Notes: generated by a model not told the origin, from the sequence alone. Counted from the first letter of the stretch, positions 17,867 to 27,240 are shown. The stretch is 64,000 bases of DNA from DASVVT01 sp036386415 (GCA_036386415.1 DASVVT010000056.1:19828-83827), one strand, 5' to 3'. Made by a program: numbers and translations.

Positions 17867-18085
17867 CCTCAGGGCCGGCGGTAGTGATGTGATGATGCAG
17901 GCACCTCCCCATGTGACGCCTAACAAATGGCGGCTCGGGATGTCCATTCCAGCAGTTCGAACTTAGGGATTTAGAGCCCAAGGAACAAGAATCAGGCGGA
18001 GGGAGTCTTCGTCTGATCCGATCAGGGACTCAAGTACAGCCTTTGCTCAGTCATCACCCATCACCGATCCTTAAGGAGGCTGAAG
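17867..18085. other. spacer before LamG genes
   Basis: About 220 nt. It ends with a strong ribosome site, aaggagg, at 18072-18078 for the 18086 gene. No other structure was recognised. Confidence 0.4.
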
Positions 18086-18307
18086 ATGAAGTTCAGTAAC
18101 GCTCAATACAAGTACTCTACAGTCATCACCCATCAAGGCATTGTCATTGCTTTTGCTGCCAGGAGCCACGATGGCGAAGGTGATTCTTCTGGCTATGAAA
18201 TCGGATATACGGTGCTGAGCCCCAGTTCTCAGAGTGCCCTCGAAGATCAGGCGTGGACAGATTTCCAATTACTAGATTTTCCCAAAGAGCTCCGCCTGTG
18301 GGGATGA
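18086..18307 (+). CDS. short N-terminal partner of giant LamG protein
   Basis: 73 aa from ATG 18086, preceded by a strong aaggagg. The text MKFSNAQYKYSTVI, VIAFAARSHDGEGDS and DFQLLDFPKELRLWG reads like the first blade or strand group of a larger beta protein. Its stop TGA overlaps the ATG of the giant downstream gene (ATGA at 18304-18307). Either the two are separate coupled genes, or one base has been lost and the 73 residues are the true N-terminus of the giant protein; the sequence continuity LDFPKELRLWG-MSLITIDYG favours the second view. No signal peptide is present. Confidence 0.6.
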   Translation: MKFSNAQYKYSTVITHQGIVIAFAARSHDGEGDSSGYEIGYTVLSPSSQSALEDQAWTDFQLLDFPKELRLWG

Positions 18308-21300
18308 GTCTCATTACAATAGATTACGGCGACACAGCAATTCCAACAGCCGATGTGCCCTTCCAGGTCGTTTCTGATGGACAGCATGTTTACGTCTTCC
18401 GCCAATCAGCCCAAAACACCCTTCTGGTTAATAGATTCGTCTATGAAGACGTGCTCCAGAGGTTAGTTAATACGTGGGAGGTACGATACCGGCGCAGCCG
18501 GAATGCCAACATTCCCGCCGACCGTAACGACACCTTTGGGACGACCGACATGAACGGTAATCACTTCATCGAACCAACCACCGAGATGTCTATGATTAAC
18601 AACCTTCATGGTGGCTGGTTCTCCGTGCTCATCCTGCCGACGAGCTTGAAGAGCATACAGCGCTGGCAGATCTTCGCCTATGACTCGTCCGCGCAGAGCC
18701 TCAACAGCTTCTCGTTCCTGCGCTCACAGGATGGCATGTTTGATCTGGGCAACGCCATCCAGATAGGAGAGAATCACTCCGTCACAGTCCCGCCCGAGAA
18801 CAGCTTCAATCTGACCTTTGAAGAGCCTTACGGCGGCACAAACGCATCGCTCAATTTTACTTCCGGGCCGACCGCAGTCCTGTATTCCAGGCAGGAGAGG
18901 TTCACAAATGAATATGGTCGCCCCCAACTGTTGAAGAGAGAGGCGCGCGTGATGGTCGCCATCGGTGTGACTAACGCAGATAATGAAATCACCAATGAAA
19001 TCGCCGTCATGGATTTCGGGGTCGGCACCAATGGCGAGCTGGCCCAAATCTCGGCGGAGGCGGCATCGAATCTGTCCATTGCCCACACGCCGCTGACCTG
19101 TAATGCTCTGGAATTTAACCCGCGACGTAACACCGAGATCACAGTACAGGCCCTCAAGGTCAGTGATGCGCAAGCTCCCGCGCAATGGATGGTTGGTGTA
19201 TGGCTCAAGCCTTTGAGTAAGGATGGCATGATCATTCAGGGCGGACAGGTCTCCGGCTATACAGCCGAACAAATGCCGCTCTTCTCTCTCTCCCTCGTTG
19301 ATGGGATTCCTCAGTTCACCATTCAAGTGACAACAGAAAGCAATGGTCAAACCAGCACCAGTTGGCTTACGGCAGTTGCCGACTCGCCTTTACTGATCGG
19401 GGACTGGCATTACTTGATGGGCTTTTGGGATGGGGAAACCGAAACCATCGGTATTAGCGTGGATGGCTATGTTCAGTCAGCTACGCCACAATCGAGTGGG
19501 AGCGCGATACAGAATATTGGACTTAGTATCGGCGGGCCGAATGGTTTTACCGGCCACCTTGGCAATGTTCAAATATTCTCCGTGTACACCCCGCTGTATT
19601 GGTTCGTATACATGAATGCGGGCATAGACCCGACGCAGCATGCCGGGCTTGTGGCATTCTGGTCATTTGTCCAGACCAGCAACTTGTCGGCTGATTTCCC
19701 CAATTTGATGCCCGACTTGACGGACAACCACAACAATGCGACCGTTTCTGGCGCGAGATGGGTTCCAACAAGTGCGCCGCCAGCAGTCACAACCTGGCTG
19801 GCACCGGATCAAGCGACATATTATTATGCGATTCCCACCTCATCTATGCCGCCCGTAGCGTGGGATCAGAACGGCTTGAGCGTCTGCACGACGCTGCTTG
19901 ATTTTAACGTTTTACAGCCCGGCTCAGCGCCTTTCCTTTTTGAAGGCGCGGACGGTCTTCTGCATCTCTATTTTCAGAACGCGGGATCACTCTGGTTTAC
20001 TGCTGCTCACTATAACACGGTCACCGCGCGAGCCTTGTACGCTGTACCGTGGGCGAACAGCGCGCAGAGTACAAGCAGCCAGACAGGCACTCTTCGATTT
20101 ATTGCCCGGCAGCCGGGCACGCTAATGAATTATCAGCTTCCCACGACTCAAGGCGACCAGCCCCCCTCGGCCGCGGATTGGAATGATGTCATCCCCCCAA
20201 AGTTCATCACCATCGTTCAGAATTCTGACGATGCCACATTGGGGACGGTGACGCTGGCGACTTATTACGGAGGACCCTCGAACCAAGGGTTCACAGAGAC
20301 CTGGCAGAATGTTCCGCTGGAGTTATCGGCTTTCGTCGCGGTGCTTAACGGCGAGGCCAGGCAAATGCCAATCATCCCGGTTTCGGAGTACGACCCTCGC
20401 GTGACATATGACTACTCAGCCCAGGTCAGTGTCAGCCCGCCGGGGGCCTCCCCCCAGCCCGGCCCCGGCACCGGGTCTGCAATCTTTTCCGTGATACCGG
20501 AGACGCTGCCCGATAACGGGTTGAAAGCCTATGTACAAGCGGTTCCGGCCGTGCTGGTCAGGCCCGGTATTGATAACTGGTGGATTAGTGACCCGCCGCG
20601 CTCGGCTCTCAGATTACTTTCGTCCTCGCCGTCTCAATACGTGCAAGTGTTTGAAGATCAGGTTCCGGTGGGCAGTCCTTTGAGCCTCAATGGGAGCTTG
20701 TGCATGGAGGCTTGGGTCATCCCACCGCTAGAAGGCTATTCCGGTGAAGTGTCTTCTTTGATCCTGTTTAATAACCCTCCAGAGGCGCAATACATGCTCG
20801 GGATTGATCCTTCAGGCCACTTCTTCGCGGGCAATAAGAATACGATGAAAGTAGCCAAGACAGACCCCATTGGGCAGGATTGGACCCATGTAGCGGCCAG
20901 CTATCAGACAGATTACGGGCTCAAACTCAGTGGGACGAGATACCTGGACGCGGGCAACAACGCGAGCCTCAGCACGCCGGAAGCGCTCACAGTCGAGGCC
21001 TGGGTCAAGCTGGATAAGAACGGGATCAAGCAGGTCGTCGCCTCAAAATGGGATGATGACGAAGGCAAAAGCTGGCAACTGTACATAGATGAGCATGACA
21101 AACCCGTTTTCGAAGTGAAGGGTGACGATGGAGTAGACACCTCCTCCTCCAAGGTGCAGTCAGACACGGCTCTCAAGAAGGGTGAGTGGACATACTTGGC
21201 GGGCGTTTACGATGTCGCTTCCAAGAACGAGACGGCGGTTATGTTCCCCGATGAACATAACCCTAATGTCTCTATCCCGCCCATAGATTGCTTATTCTCA

Positions 21301-24300
21301 GCCTTGACCTTTGAGTTGTGGGTCAATCTTAGCGCGACGCCTACAGTCTGGTTTATGGAATCCACTCTATCCGGTGATGGCTACATCAGTCTGGGGCTTC
21401 AGGGAGTATCAGGGCCAGGTCCTCAAACAACATTGACATTGAATATTGGCGAGGCGATCTCGCTCACGGCTGACTTTACTCTCGATAAGTGGTCTCACAT
21501 CGCGGCTACCAATGATCCCGACAAAGGTGCGGCGCTTTATATCAACGGACAGATGGTGGCGCAAACGGATGAATCAGGACCGCCCGTCAAAGGGAGCTTG
21601 GGATTATCTGTTGGCAACTCGTGCTACGGCTACATAAATGAGGTCGCAGTCTGGGATCGCGCTCTGAGTATCGAAGAGATCAGAGCGCGCATGAAAGGAC
21701 AATTAACCGGGACGGAACGCAACCTGGTGGGCTACTGGCCGTTCCAGGATCGCTACGGGACCACGGCCTTGGACAGGGTCGGAAATAACAATGGGAAACT
21801 GGAACACGGGGCCACCTTTACCTCCGTTGACAAGGGCCAATTCGTGAAGAAGATATACGTCCGGGGAGAGATCGAGTCTGAATCTGCCTATGAGTCACCG
21901 CATCTCTCGGAAGCCCCCGTGAGGATAGGAACAACAAACCTCAAGGACTACCTCCAGGCGACCGTTGATGACGTAAAAATCTGGAAGACGGGACGCTGGG
22001 ACTGGGAGATAGAGAACGATCAATCGCACCCATTTGATATACACGCGACCGGACTGATAAGCGCGTGGACGTTCGATACCGGCTCGGGAAGTATCGCTTA
22101 CGATGCGAAGGGCGATAACAATGCGGTCATCCTTAGCTCTGGGAAGAAGCTGAGCGAAGAGGAGCTCAATAAGATGTGGGTTCCGACCTGGTTCAAGGCT
22201 GGCTGGACGCTCTACGTTAATGGCAAAAAAATAGAATCAGTGAAAGACCGTCTGGACTGGTCATTGGAGCCTATGTGGGATGGGATGGACCCCCAGCTTG
22301 TTTTCGGCTCGGCCCTCTTTGACGGCATGCCACTGAATAACTTTATCGGCCAGCTAGCAGAGGTTCGTATCTGGAACGACACTCGGACCGAAGAACAGAT
22401 ACGCGACTTAATGTACGAACCCCTTGCCGGCTCGGAAGAGGGCCTTGTCGGCTACTGGTCTATGAATGACGGGTCTGGGACAACCATCGGAGATCAATCT
22501 CCATATGGCAATAATGGGACTTTGGAGGCTACAGATAACGGGAGCGGGAACTGGGGCGTCTTGATGGCTCCGGTTGATATCGAAGGTTCACAGGTTGTCA
22601 CCACTCCTGCCTCGGTCATCTACGACCCCACATCAGGTTCACACTCCTACTACCTTGATATTAAGAATTTTGCGGACAAAGTCGCGACCCAGATCATTAA
22701 ATATACGCCCAGCGCTGTCGAGTACGGGGACTTGCAGACCGACTCCGCCGGTAGACTTTTTGGGGTCCTCAAGCGGTGCTACTGCTACATCGGCGAGGAT
22801 GACGGCGCTCTCTACCTGATAACCGGCTACAAGGTTGGCGACCTGGAGCTACAGTATATCGGACAGGTGCAGACCAAACCGGCCCTCATCGGCTACATCG
22901 AAGGCGCGCCGCCGCTCCCTTCTGAAAACTTGACTGTTGAGAGTCCGGTCACTCCGACCAAATACCTCGGTGCCAGTTCCCTCACCCTGACCGACATCGA
23001 AAACGCTTCCTTTATTTATTCGGCATCGCGTGACACCGGATTCGACCTTTCTGTGGATTCCAGAGTTGGAGTAGTGCTAGGAACAGCACTCACCATTGGA
23101 ACCGGTTTGGGTGTTACACTTGAAACGAAGGTCTTCGATTTTAAGTTGGTCACGGGAATACACGCAAAATTTAGTCAGAGCCTAGGCTGGCTCGACGACG
23201 CGAAGGTCAGCAACGAAGCGACTGATACCACGGCCAAGAGAATCCAATTCTTCGGCGATTGGTACGCGAATACCTACGCGATCAATAACGGTAAGGGCGG
23301 GATATATGTGCCGAACAACATGGGTTACGCGCTGGTGAAGTCAGCGGTCGCGGACATGTTCGCTCTCAAATTGAAGACGACAGGTGCGATGGTCGGTTAT
23401 GTCATGAGGCCCGACCCGGACATTCCAGAAGACATCAACATTCTAATGTTCAAGATTAACCCCTCCTATGTGGAGAACGGCTCGCTGGACGGTTACATCG
23501 GGTTCGAGCCTAGTCATACCTACGGGAATTTGCAGCCCGGGGAAAAGGCTAGTTACTTTAAGCCGCTGGAGGCCTACGCTTTGAAGCAGCAAATTGAGCG
23601 CGAATCAAAGCAGCTCAAGGCCTATTACGATCAGTTTGACGCCGGGAAAACCGGGCGGCGGCAAGCGTCTACACAGTTTCAAGAGGGCGACATAGGGGAT
23701 CAGGATAACAATCTTAGTGAAATCCTTGCTCAAGCCGCGTCCGGCGACGAAGACTGGAAGCAGGCTCTAGCCCGACGGAACTTAGTGAATACTTATGTGT
23801 GGAATTCGGATGGCGGCCTATATTCAGAGGAAGAGCAATTTTCAGCCGTCAAAGAAGAGTCAACGGGTGGTTCCTATGATTTCGTCGGCCTGGCCGGAGC
23901 TTATGGGGAGCTTCTCATTGACCCCGGGATCGAAGTCAAGCTGGATGCTCTATTCGGAGGGCATATCAAGACCAAGTCAATAAAAACGAAGAAGGAAGGG
24001 GCTTCTCTTGGGCTGAAAGTGACAGTCACAGGTGAGTCTTTCTTGAAACAGTCCAGGCCGAATCAGCCCAATGAATTTCCGCTGTATGAGTATCCGGTTG
24101 CCTATGAACATTCCCTTTCTCCAGGCAAGGTAAGTCAATACCGCTTCATGTCGTTTTACCTGTCCCCGAAGAAGCAGAACTTTGAGGACTTCTTTTCATA
24201 CGTTGTAGATCAGGATTGGTTGAACCGGCAGGGCAATTACAGCGACATTTTTGACCCGGACGCTGACGCGCTGCAACAGGTTCGGAATAACCCCAACGAA

Positions 24301-24666
24301 GTCTGGCGCGTGATGTATCGCGTCACATATGTCAACCGGATACCGGAGCAACCGGAGACGGGGCCGGTACTTCAGACTCAATCGCTGCCGAAGCCCGTTC
24401 AGCCTCCTGACGAGCAAAGCGTCAACAGCAATCGCATGTTGATAGATGATCTGCCCATAACGTCAGAAGATGGAAATATCTTGGGACAGATCAGCATTGG
24501 TATTGATGCTCTATTCGATGCTTGGTTGCAGATGTCGAACCCACCGACATGGATCGCATTTCTGCAAAACTTGCAGCAGCAATCCCCGACACAGGAACTG
24601 AAAAAGCAGGCCGAGATCAAAAAAGAGGTGATGAGCTGGATGCGCAGTTATTACGAAATCTTCTGA
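18304..24666 (+). CDS. giant leaderless protein with nested LamG domains
   Basis: About 2120 aa from ATG 18304. No signal peptide or N-terminal anchor. Residues ~265-485 are a complete LamG/concanavalin-like jellyroll (ALEFN, WMVGVWLKPLS, GDWHYLMGFWDG, GHLGNVQIF, GLVAFWSF). Residues ~792-1419 hold three further LamG domains, each inserted in the same place of the one outside it: outer halves 792-868 and 1299-1419, middle halves 869-975 and 1180-1298, inner complete domain 976-1179. The C-terminal ~700 residues are a separate unknown region with a Gly-rich hydrophobic stretch (VGVVLGTALTIGTGLGVTL) that could insert in membranes, then a charged helix and beta-rich end. LamG domains bind glycans or proteins. 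A large cytoplasmic or non-classically released binding protein is inferred; toxin function is only a guess. Confidence 0.75.
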   Translation: MSLITIDYGDTAIPTADVPFQVVSDGQHVYVFRQSAQNTLLVNRFVYEDVLQRLVNTWEVRYRRSRNANIPADRNDTFGTTDMNGNHFIEPTTEMSMINNLHGGWFSVLILPTSLKSIQRWQIFAYDSSAQSLNSFSFLRSQDGMFDLGNAIQIGENHSVTVPPENSFNLTFEEPYGGTNASLNFTSGPTAVLYSRQERFTNEYGRPQLLKREARVMVAIGVTNADNEITNEIAVMDFGVGTNGELAQISAEAASNLSIAHTPLTCNALEFNPRRNTEITVQALKVSDAQAPAQWMVGVWLKPLSKDGMIIQGGQVSGYTAEQMPLFSLSLVDGIPQFTIQVTTESNGQTSTSWLTAVADSPLLIGDWHYLMGFWDGETETIGISVDGYVQSATPQSSGSAIQNIGLSIGGPNGFTGHLGNVQIFSVYTPLYWFVYMNAGIDPTQHAGLVAFWSFVQTSNLSADFPNLMPDLTDNHNNATVSGARWVPTSAPPAVTTWLAPDQATYYYAIPTSSMPPVAWDQNGLSVCTTLLDFNVLQPGSAPFLFEGADGLLHLYFQNAGSLWFTAAHYNTVTARALYAVPWANSAQSTSSQTGTLRFIARQPGTLMNYQLPTTQGDQPPSAADWNDVIPPKFITIVQNSDDATLGTVTLATYYGGPSNQGFTETWQNVPLELSAFVAVLNGEARQMPIIPVSEYDPRVTYDYSAQVSVSPPGASPQPGPGTGSAIFSVIPETLPDNGLKAYVQAVPAVLVRPGIDNWWISDPPRSALRLLSSSPSQYVQVFEDQVPVGSPLSLNGSLCMEAWVIPPLEGYSGEVSSLILFNNPPEAQYMLGIDPSGHFFAGNKNTMKVAKTDPIGQDWTHVAASYQTDYGLKLSGTRYLDAGNNASLSTPEALTVEAWVKLDKNGIKQVVASKWDDDEGKSWQLYIDEHDKPVFEVKGDDGVDTSSSKVQSDTALKKGEWTYLAGVYDVASKNETAVMFPDEHNPNVSIPPIDCLFSALTFELWVNLSATPTVWFMESTLSGDGYISLGLQGVSGPGPQTTLTLNIGEAISLTADFTLDKWSHIAATNDPDKGAALYINGQMVAQTDESGPPVKGSLGLSVGNSCYGYINEVAVWDRALSIEEIRARMKGQLTGTERNLVGYWPFQDRYGTTALDRVGNNNGKLEHGATFTSVDKGQFVKKIYVRGEIESESAYESPHLSEAPVRIGTTNLKDYLQATVDDVKIWKTGRWDWEIENDQSHPFDIHATGLISAWTFDTGSGSIAYDAKGDNNAVILSSGKKLSEEELNKMWVPTWFKAGWTLYVNGKKIESVKDRLDWSLEPMWDGMDPQLVFGSALFDGMPLNNFIGQLAEVRIWNDTRTEEQIRDLMYEPLAGSEEGLVGYWSMNDGSGTTIGDQSPYGNNGTLEATDNGSGNWGVLMAPVDIEGSQVVTTPASVIYDPTSGSHSYYLDIKNFADKVATQIIKYTPSAVEYGDLQTDSAGRLFGVLKRCYCYIGEDDGALYLITGYKVGDLELQYIGQVQTKPALIGYIEGAPPLPSENLTVESPVTPTKYLGASSLTLTDIENASFIYSASRDTGFDLSVDSRVGVVLGTALTIGTGLGVTLETKVFDFKLVTGIHAKFSQSLGWLDDAKVSNEATDTTAKRIQFFGDWYANTYAINNGKGGIYVPNNMGYALVKSAVADMFALKLKTTGAMVGYVMRPDPDIPEDINILMFKINPSYVENGSLDGYIGFEPSHTYGNLQPGEKASYFKPLEAYALKQQIERESKQLKAYYDQFDAGKTGRRQASTQFQEGDIGDQDNNLSEILAQAASGDEDWKQALARRNLVNTYVWNSDGGLYSEEEQFSAVKEESTGGSYDFVGLAGAYGELLIDPGIEVKLDALFGGHIKTKSIKTKKEGASLGLKVTVTGESFLKQSRPNQPNEFPLYEYPVAYEHSLSPGKVSQYRFMSFYLSPKKQNFEDFFSYVVDQDWLNRQGNYSDIFDPDADALQQVRNNPNEVWRVMYRVTYVNRIPEQPETGPVLQTQSLPKPVQPPDEQSVNSNRMLIDDLPITSEDGNILGQISIGIDALFDAWLQMSNPPTWIAFLQNLQQQSPTQELKKQAEIKKEVMSWMRSYYEIF

Positions 24667-24726
24667 GGCGACGCCCACGGATGCTTCGACAGTAAGAGGT
24701 GAAGCATCCCTTGGGTGAAGTATTTA

Positions 24727-24930
24727 GGGAAGAACTTTATTGTTCACTCAAACTTCCGCGCCAATGGCAAATCTAGCTCTAGGGAAGAACTTTATTTCTT
24801 ATACTGAACATCAGGGCAGTCGAAAATAAAGGACTTAAGCCATCTTCTGGGAACGACTTTATTGTTCGTAAACATAAAGTTGTTGTTGAAGGACAATAAA
24901 GTTGGTCCCTAAATAATAAAGTTGGTCCCT
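24727..24930. repeat. cluster of ~20-bp repeats in both orientations
   Basis: Three copies read agggaagaactttattgttc or close variants at 24727, 24781 and 24849. Three more in the opposite orientation read ataaagttgttgttg (24875), caataaagttggtccct and aataaagttggtccct (24894 and 24914), the last two 20-21 bp apart. The motif matches the one at 12208-12366 and 34663-34682. The arrangement is like nested transposon ends with multiple transposase-binding sites. No transposase is nearby. Confidence 0.6.
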
Positions 24931-25224
24931 AAATGCTCGATCAGTACCCCAGCCGGGTGCGCCTCCCCGGACGGCCCCTATCCAGAGATTCGTCACTAAG
25001 CGCCGCTCTCGGATAGCAACAGGCAGGTGAATTTGATTCGCCTGCACCTTTCTGAAGCAATCAAAAATTCTTGCCAAGAGCGCACAGAGGCTTTATGCTT
25101 CAGCCTTCCGAAGGCCCCGTTCGCTCGGACACCCCGGCTCTGTCACCCCGGCCTGCCGAGCATCTTCCAGGCCAGGGTCAGGTCCGCGTTCGTCTCGGCC
25201 TACGCCGCGATTGGAGCCTATATT
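24931..25224. other. spacer with no supported gene
   Basis: About 290 nt between the repeat cluster and the patatin remnant. A plus-strand frame is open across part of it, but it has no ribosome site, its composition is unlike the neighbours, and it only leads into the remnant. Confidence 0.35.
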
Positions 25225-25440
25225 ATGCAAACTAAGTTTTGTGACATTGTAATGAAAGGCGGGATTACGAGCGGTGTTGTGAGCTCGTCCCCATAGTCGA
25301 ACTCTCGAAGAGGCTCAGCTTCAAAAATGTCGGCGGCACGTTCGCCGGGGCTATCGCCGCTGCCATCATATCCAGCAGAAATTACCATAGGCCACCAGCA
25401 CCGGCGGCAGTCTTGCCGCCTTTGACACTCACATCCAGAA
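25225..25440 (+). pseudogene. patatin-like phospholipase remnant
   Basis: From 25225 one frame reads FCDIVMKGGITSGVV, a precise match to the oxyanion-loop start of bacterial patatin-like phospholipases. After a frame change near 25280 the text continues VPIVELSKRLSFKNVGGTFAGAIAAAI, the nucleophile-elbow region, ending at a stop about 25455. In active members the elbow is GTSAG; here the Ser codon has become Phe (GTFAG). The rest of the ~300-residue enzyme, including the Asp of the catalytic dyad, is missing. It is a dead fragment. Patatin phospholipases are effectors in several bacterial immune systems. Confidence 0.7.
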
Positions 25441-25453
25441 CAGGAGGCTTCTA

Positions 25454-26194
25454 ATGTCCAGCAATAAGAGCGCAAGCAAAAAAAGGGCTTCGAGCGGCGA
25501 TTCGGAGTTGAAAATCTGTTTTGATCGGGGCCTTCCACAGGAGTACAAACCACAGGTTTCGCGCGACCGCGCCCTCCTAGTTGAATCAACAATATGGCCG
25601 AAGGGTCATCGGGAGTTAAGATGTAAGTTCCTGGACGGCAGCGCGAAGCAGAAGAAGAAGGTTGAGGATAAGGCTCACCTTTGGGAGCTATTCGCCAACG
25701 TCAGGTTCAAGTTCGTAGCGTCCGGCGACGCGGAGATTCGCATCTCCTTCACCGCTGGTCAAGGCTCATGGTCAGCGCTCGGGACAGTAGCTCTATTGGA
25801 GAGCGAATACCCGAAAGATGAGCCAACGATGAATTTCGGCTGGCTTAAGGCAAATACCGAAGACGAAGAGTACGAGCGCGTTGTGCTGCACGAGTTTGGA
25901 CACGCTCTGGGTCTGGATCATGAGCACCAGAACCCGAACGCGGAATTGAAATGGAACATAGCTGAAGTCAAGCGCGTTTATAGCGGCCCTCCCAACCGCT
26001 GGTCATTCAAGGACATTGAAGTGAACATTCTCCAGAAGTATAGTCCGGCAGGAGTCAAGGCGACGAGATATGATCCAGACTCAATTATGCTTTATATGTT
26101 CCCGGCTTCGCTCTTCCTGGAAGGTGAGGGGACTAAATTAAATTACAAGTTGTCACGTATGGACAAAGAGTTTATCAGGAAAACGTACCCGTAG
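25454..26194 (+). CDS. leaderless metzincin metalloprotease
   Basis: 246 aa; ATG 25454 with aggagg 6 nt upstream. The zinc site HEFGHALGLDH starts at H146 (H146, E147, H150, H156), followed by EHQNPN, and a Met-turn SIMLY with M212. This is the metzincin pattern, closest to astacin/M12A-like bacterial zinc proteases. The N-terminal part FDRGLPQEY and WELFANVRFKFV with EIRISF is the usual upper subdomain. There is no signal peptide, which is unusual for an astacin-like enzyme and suggests action in the cytoplasm or release by another route. It lies downstream of the giant LamG gene and 27 nt before the next gene, so a functional link is plausible. Confidence 0.85.
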   Translation: MSSNKSASKKRASSGDSELKICFDRGLPQEYKPQVSRDRALLVESTIWPKGHRELRCKFLDGSAKQKKKVEDKAHLWELFANVRFKFVASGDAEIRISFTAGQGSWSALGTVALLESEYPKDEPTMNFGWLKANTEDEEYERVVLHEFGHALGLDHEHQNPNAELKWNIAEVKRVYSGPPNRWSFKDIEVNILQKYSPAGVKATRYDPDSIMLYMFPASLFLEGEGTKLNYKLSRMDKEFIRKTYP

Positions 26195-26221
26195 TCGTGG
26201 CGTTAGCGAAAGACAGAAGAT

Positions 26222-27199
26222 ATGCTGAAAGTCAGGGTAGAAAAGGACGAGGTACGCATTGGCAGGCACTTGTCCATTACTTTTCAGCGGACGCTGCGAA
26301 TTCCCGACGATGGAGAAACCTACCCGCTGCCGCCCACGCTCGGAAGATTTCCTATCTCTCGTGCCACAGACAATGCAAGAAATGCCCCAAGACAGTGGCT
26401 TGAACATCAAGGGGTGTTCATTCCGATGTACCAGCGCGAGGCGCTCTGGATCGCATTCGACGGCGCTTCATGGAGACCCAATGCCGTGCAGGTGGCTGTC
26501 GGGAAAATCAATGCAATCTCCGGCGAAGCGTGGGATGAAAGATTGTCGTCCACTCCGCAAAACTATTTGGTTTGTCCCGATCAGCCTTGGCTGGATGGCA
26601 TCAACGTAGGCGCAGGCGTCGTCCGGCAATTCGTTGCGATGCCGATGGGCATGGGATACTCAATCGAAGGGCAATTGACGGGGCATGAAAAGTACGGAGG
26701 GATTCAGATACGCGTTTTCGAGCCTCGTCCAGGCCGATTTCCTGACCGTCCCCCGCACCATTCGAAAGAGCTTATCTCCGCGATCAAGTCAGCCCGCCGG
26801 GCAGCTCCCGCCAGCATGGGCTTAGGAGCGGGCGGAAGGCTGCGACAGAAGATTTACCCGGACGAATACGGCTTCGATACGTGGGATCAAGAAAACTTCG
26901 GCTCAGTCTTCGTCCATATCTTGAATAGCGAGCACTATACGGAGTTGACGGGTCAAGCGCCACCGCCCACGCCAATCAGCGCCGGAACGTACACTGAGCA
27001 CGGCTTTCCGTGGTTTGAGCTTTACGACGAGGAGAAAGGTGATGTTGCTGCAAGCAAGAGGCTGACAAAAATTTGTTCTATCCGCGAGAAAGATGAGAAG
27101 GGCGCAGACCCGCTCGACAACGAAGGCTTTAGCATCTCACAGGGTCGAGTCGAAAAAATCAGGTTGCCCGCGAAACGCCGCAAGCCGCCAGCCCGTTAA
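26222..27199 (+). CDS. conserved hypothetical protein, 325 aa
   Basis: Starts 27 nt after the protease stop, likely cotranscribed. The protein begins with a compact beta domain (RIGRHLSITFQRTLRIPDDG, TYPLPPTLGRFPI), then a conserved-looking core with GVFIPMYQREALWIAF, WRPNAVQVAVGKINAI and VCPDQPWLDGIN, VVRQFVAMPMGMGY. The last ~80 residues are basic and low in hydrophobicity. I recall similar uncharacterised proteins in actinobacteria and cyanobacteria, always annotated hypothetical. No catalytic motif was recognised, and it has no signal or membrane segment. Its constant company with metzincin proteases is not something I can verify here. Confidence 0.65.
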   Translation: MLKVRVEKDEVRIGRHLSITFQRTLRIPDDGETYPLPPTLGRFPISRATDNARNAPRQWLEHQGVFIPMYQREALWIAFDGASWRPNAVQVAVGKINAISGEAWDERLSSTPQNYLVCPDQPWLDGINVGAGVVRQFVAMPMGMGYSIEGQLTGHEKYGGIQIRVFEPRPGRFPDRPPHHSKELISAIKSARRAAPASMGLGAGGRLRQKIYPDEYGFDTWDQENFGSVFVHILNSEHYTELTGQAPPPTPISAGTYTEHGFPWFELYDEEKGDVAASKRLTKICSIREKDEKGADPLDNEGFSISQGRVEKIRLPAKRRKPPAR

Positions 27200-27240
27200 C
27201 TTATTCGCGGCCAAATGCGCGTCTCTGGTTTTCCAAAGAC

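Noticed and set aside
12208..24930. CRISPR-associated transposon (type V-K or Tn7-like) suggested by ~20-bp end repeats
   Set aside because: No Cas12k, tnsB, tnsC, tniQ or CRISPR array is present. Only the repeat style is similar.
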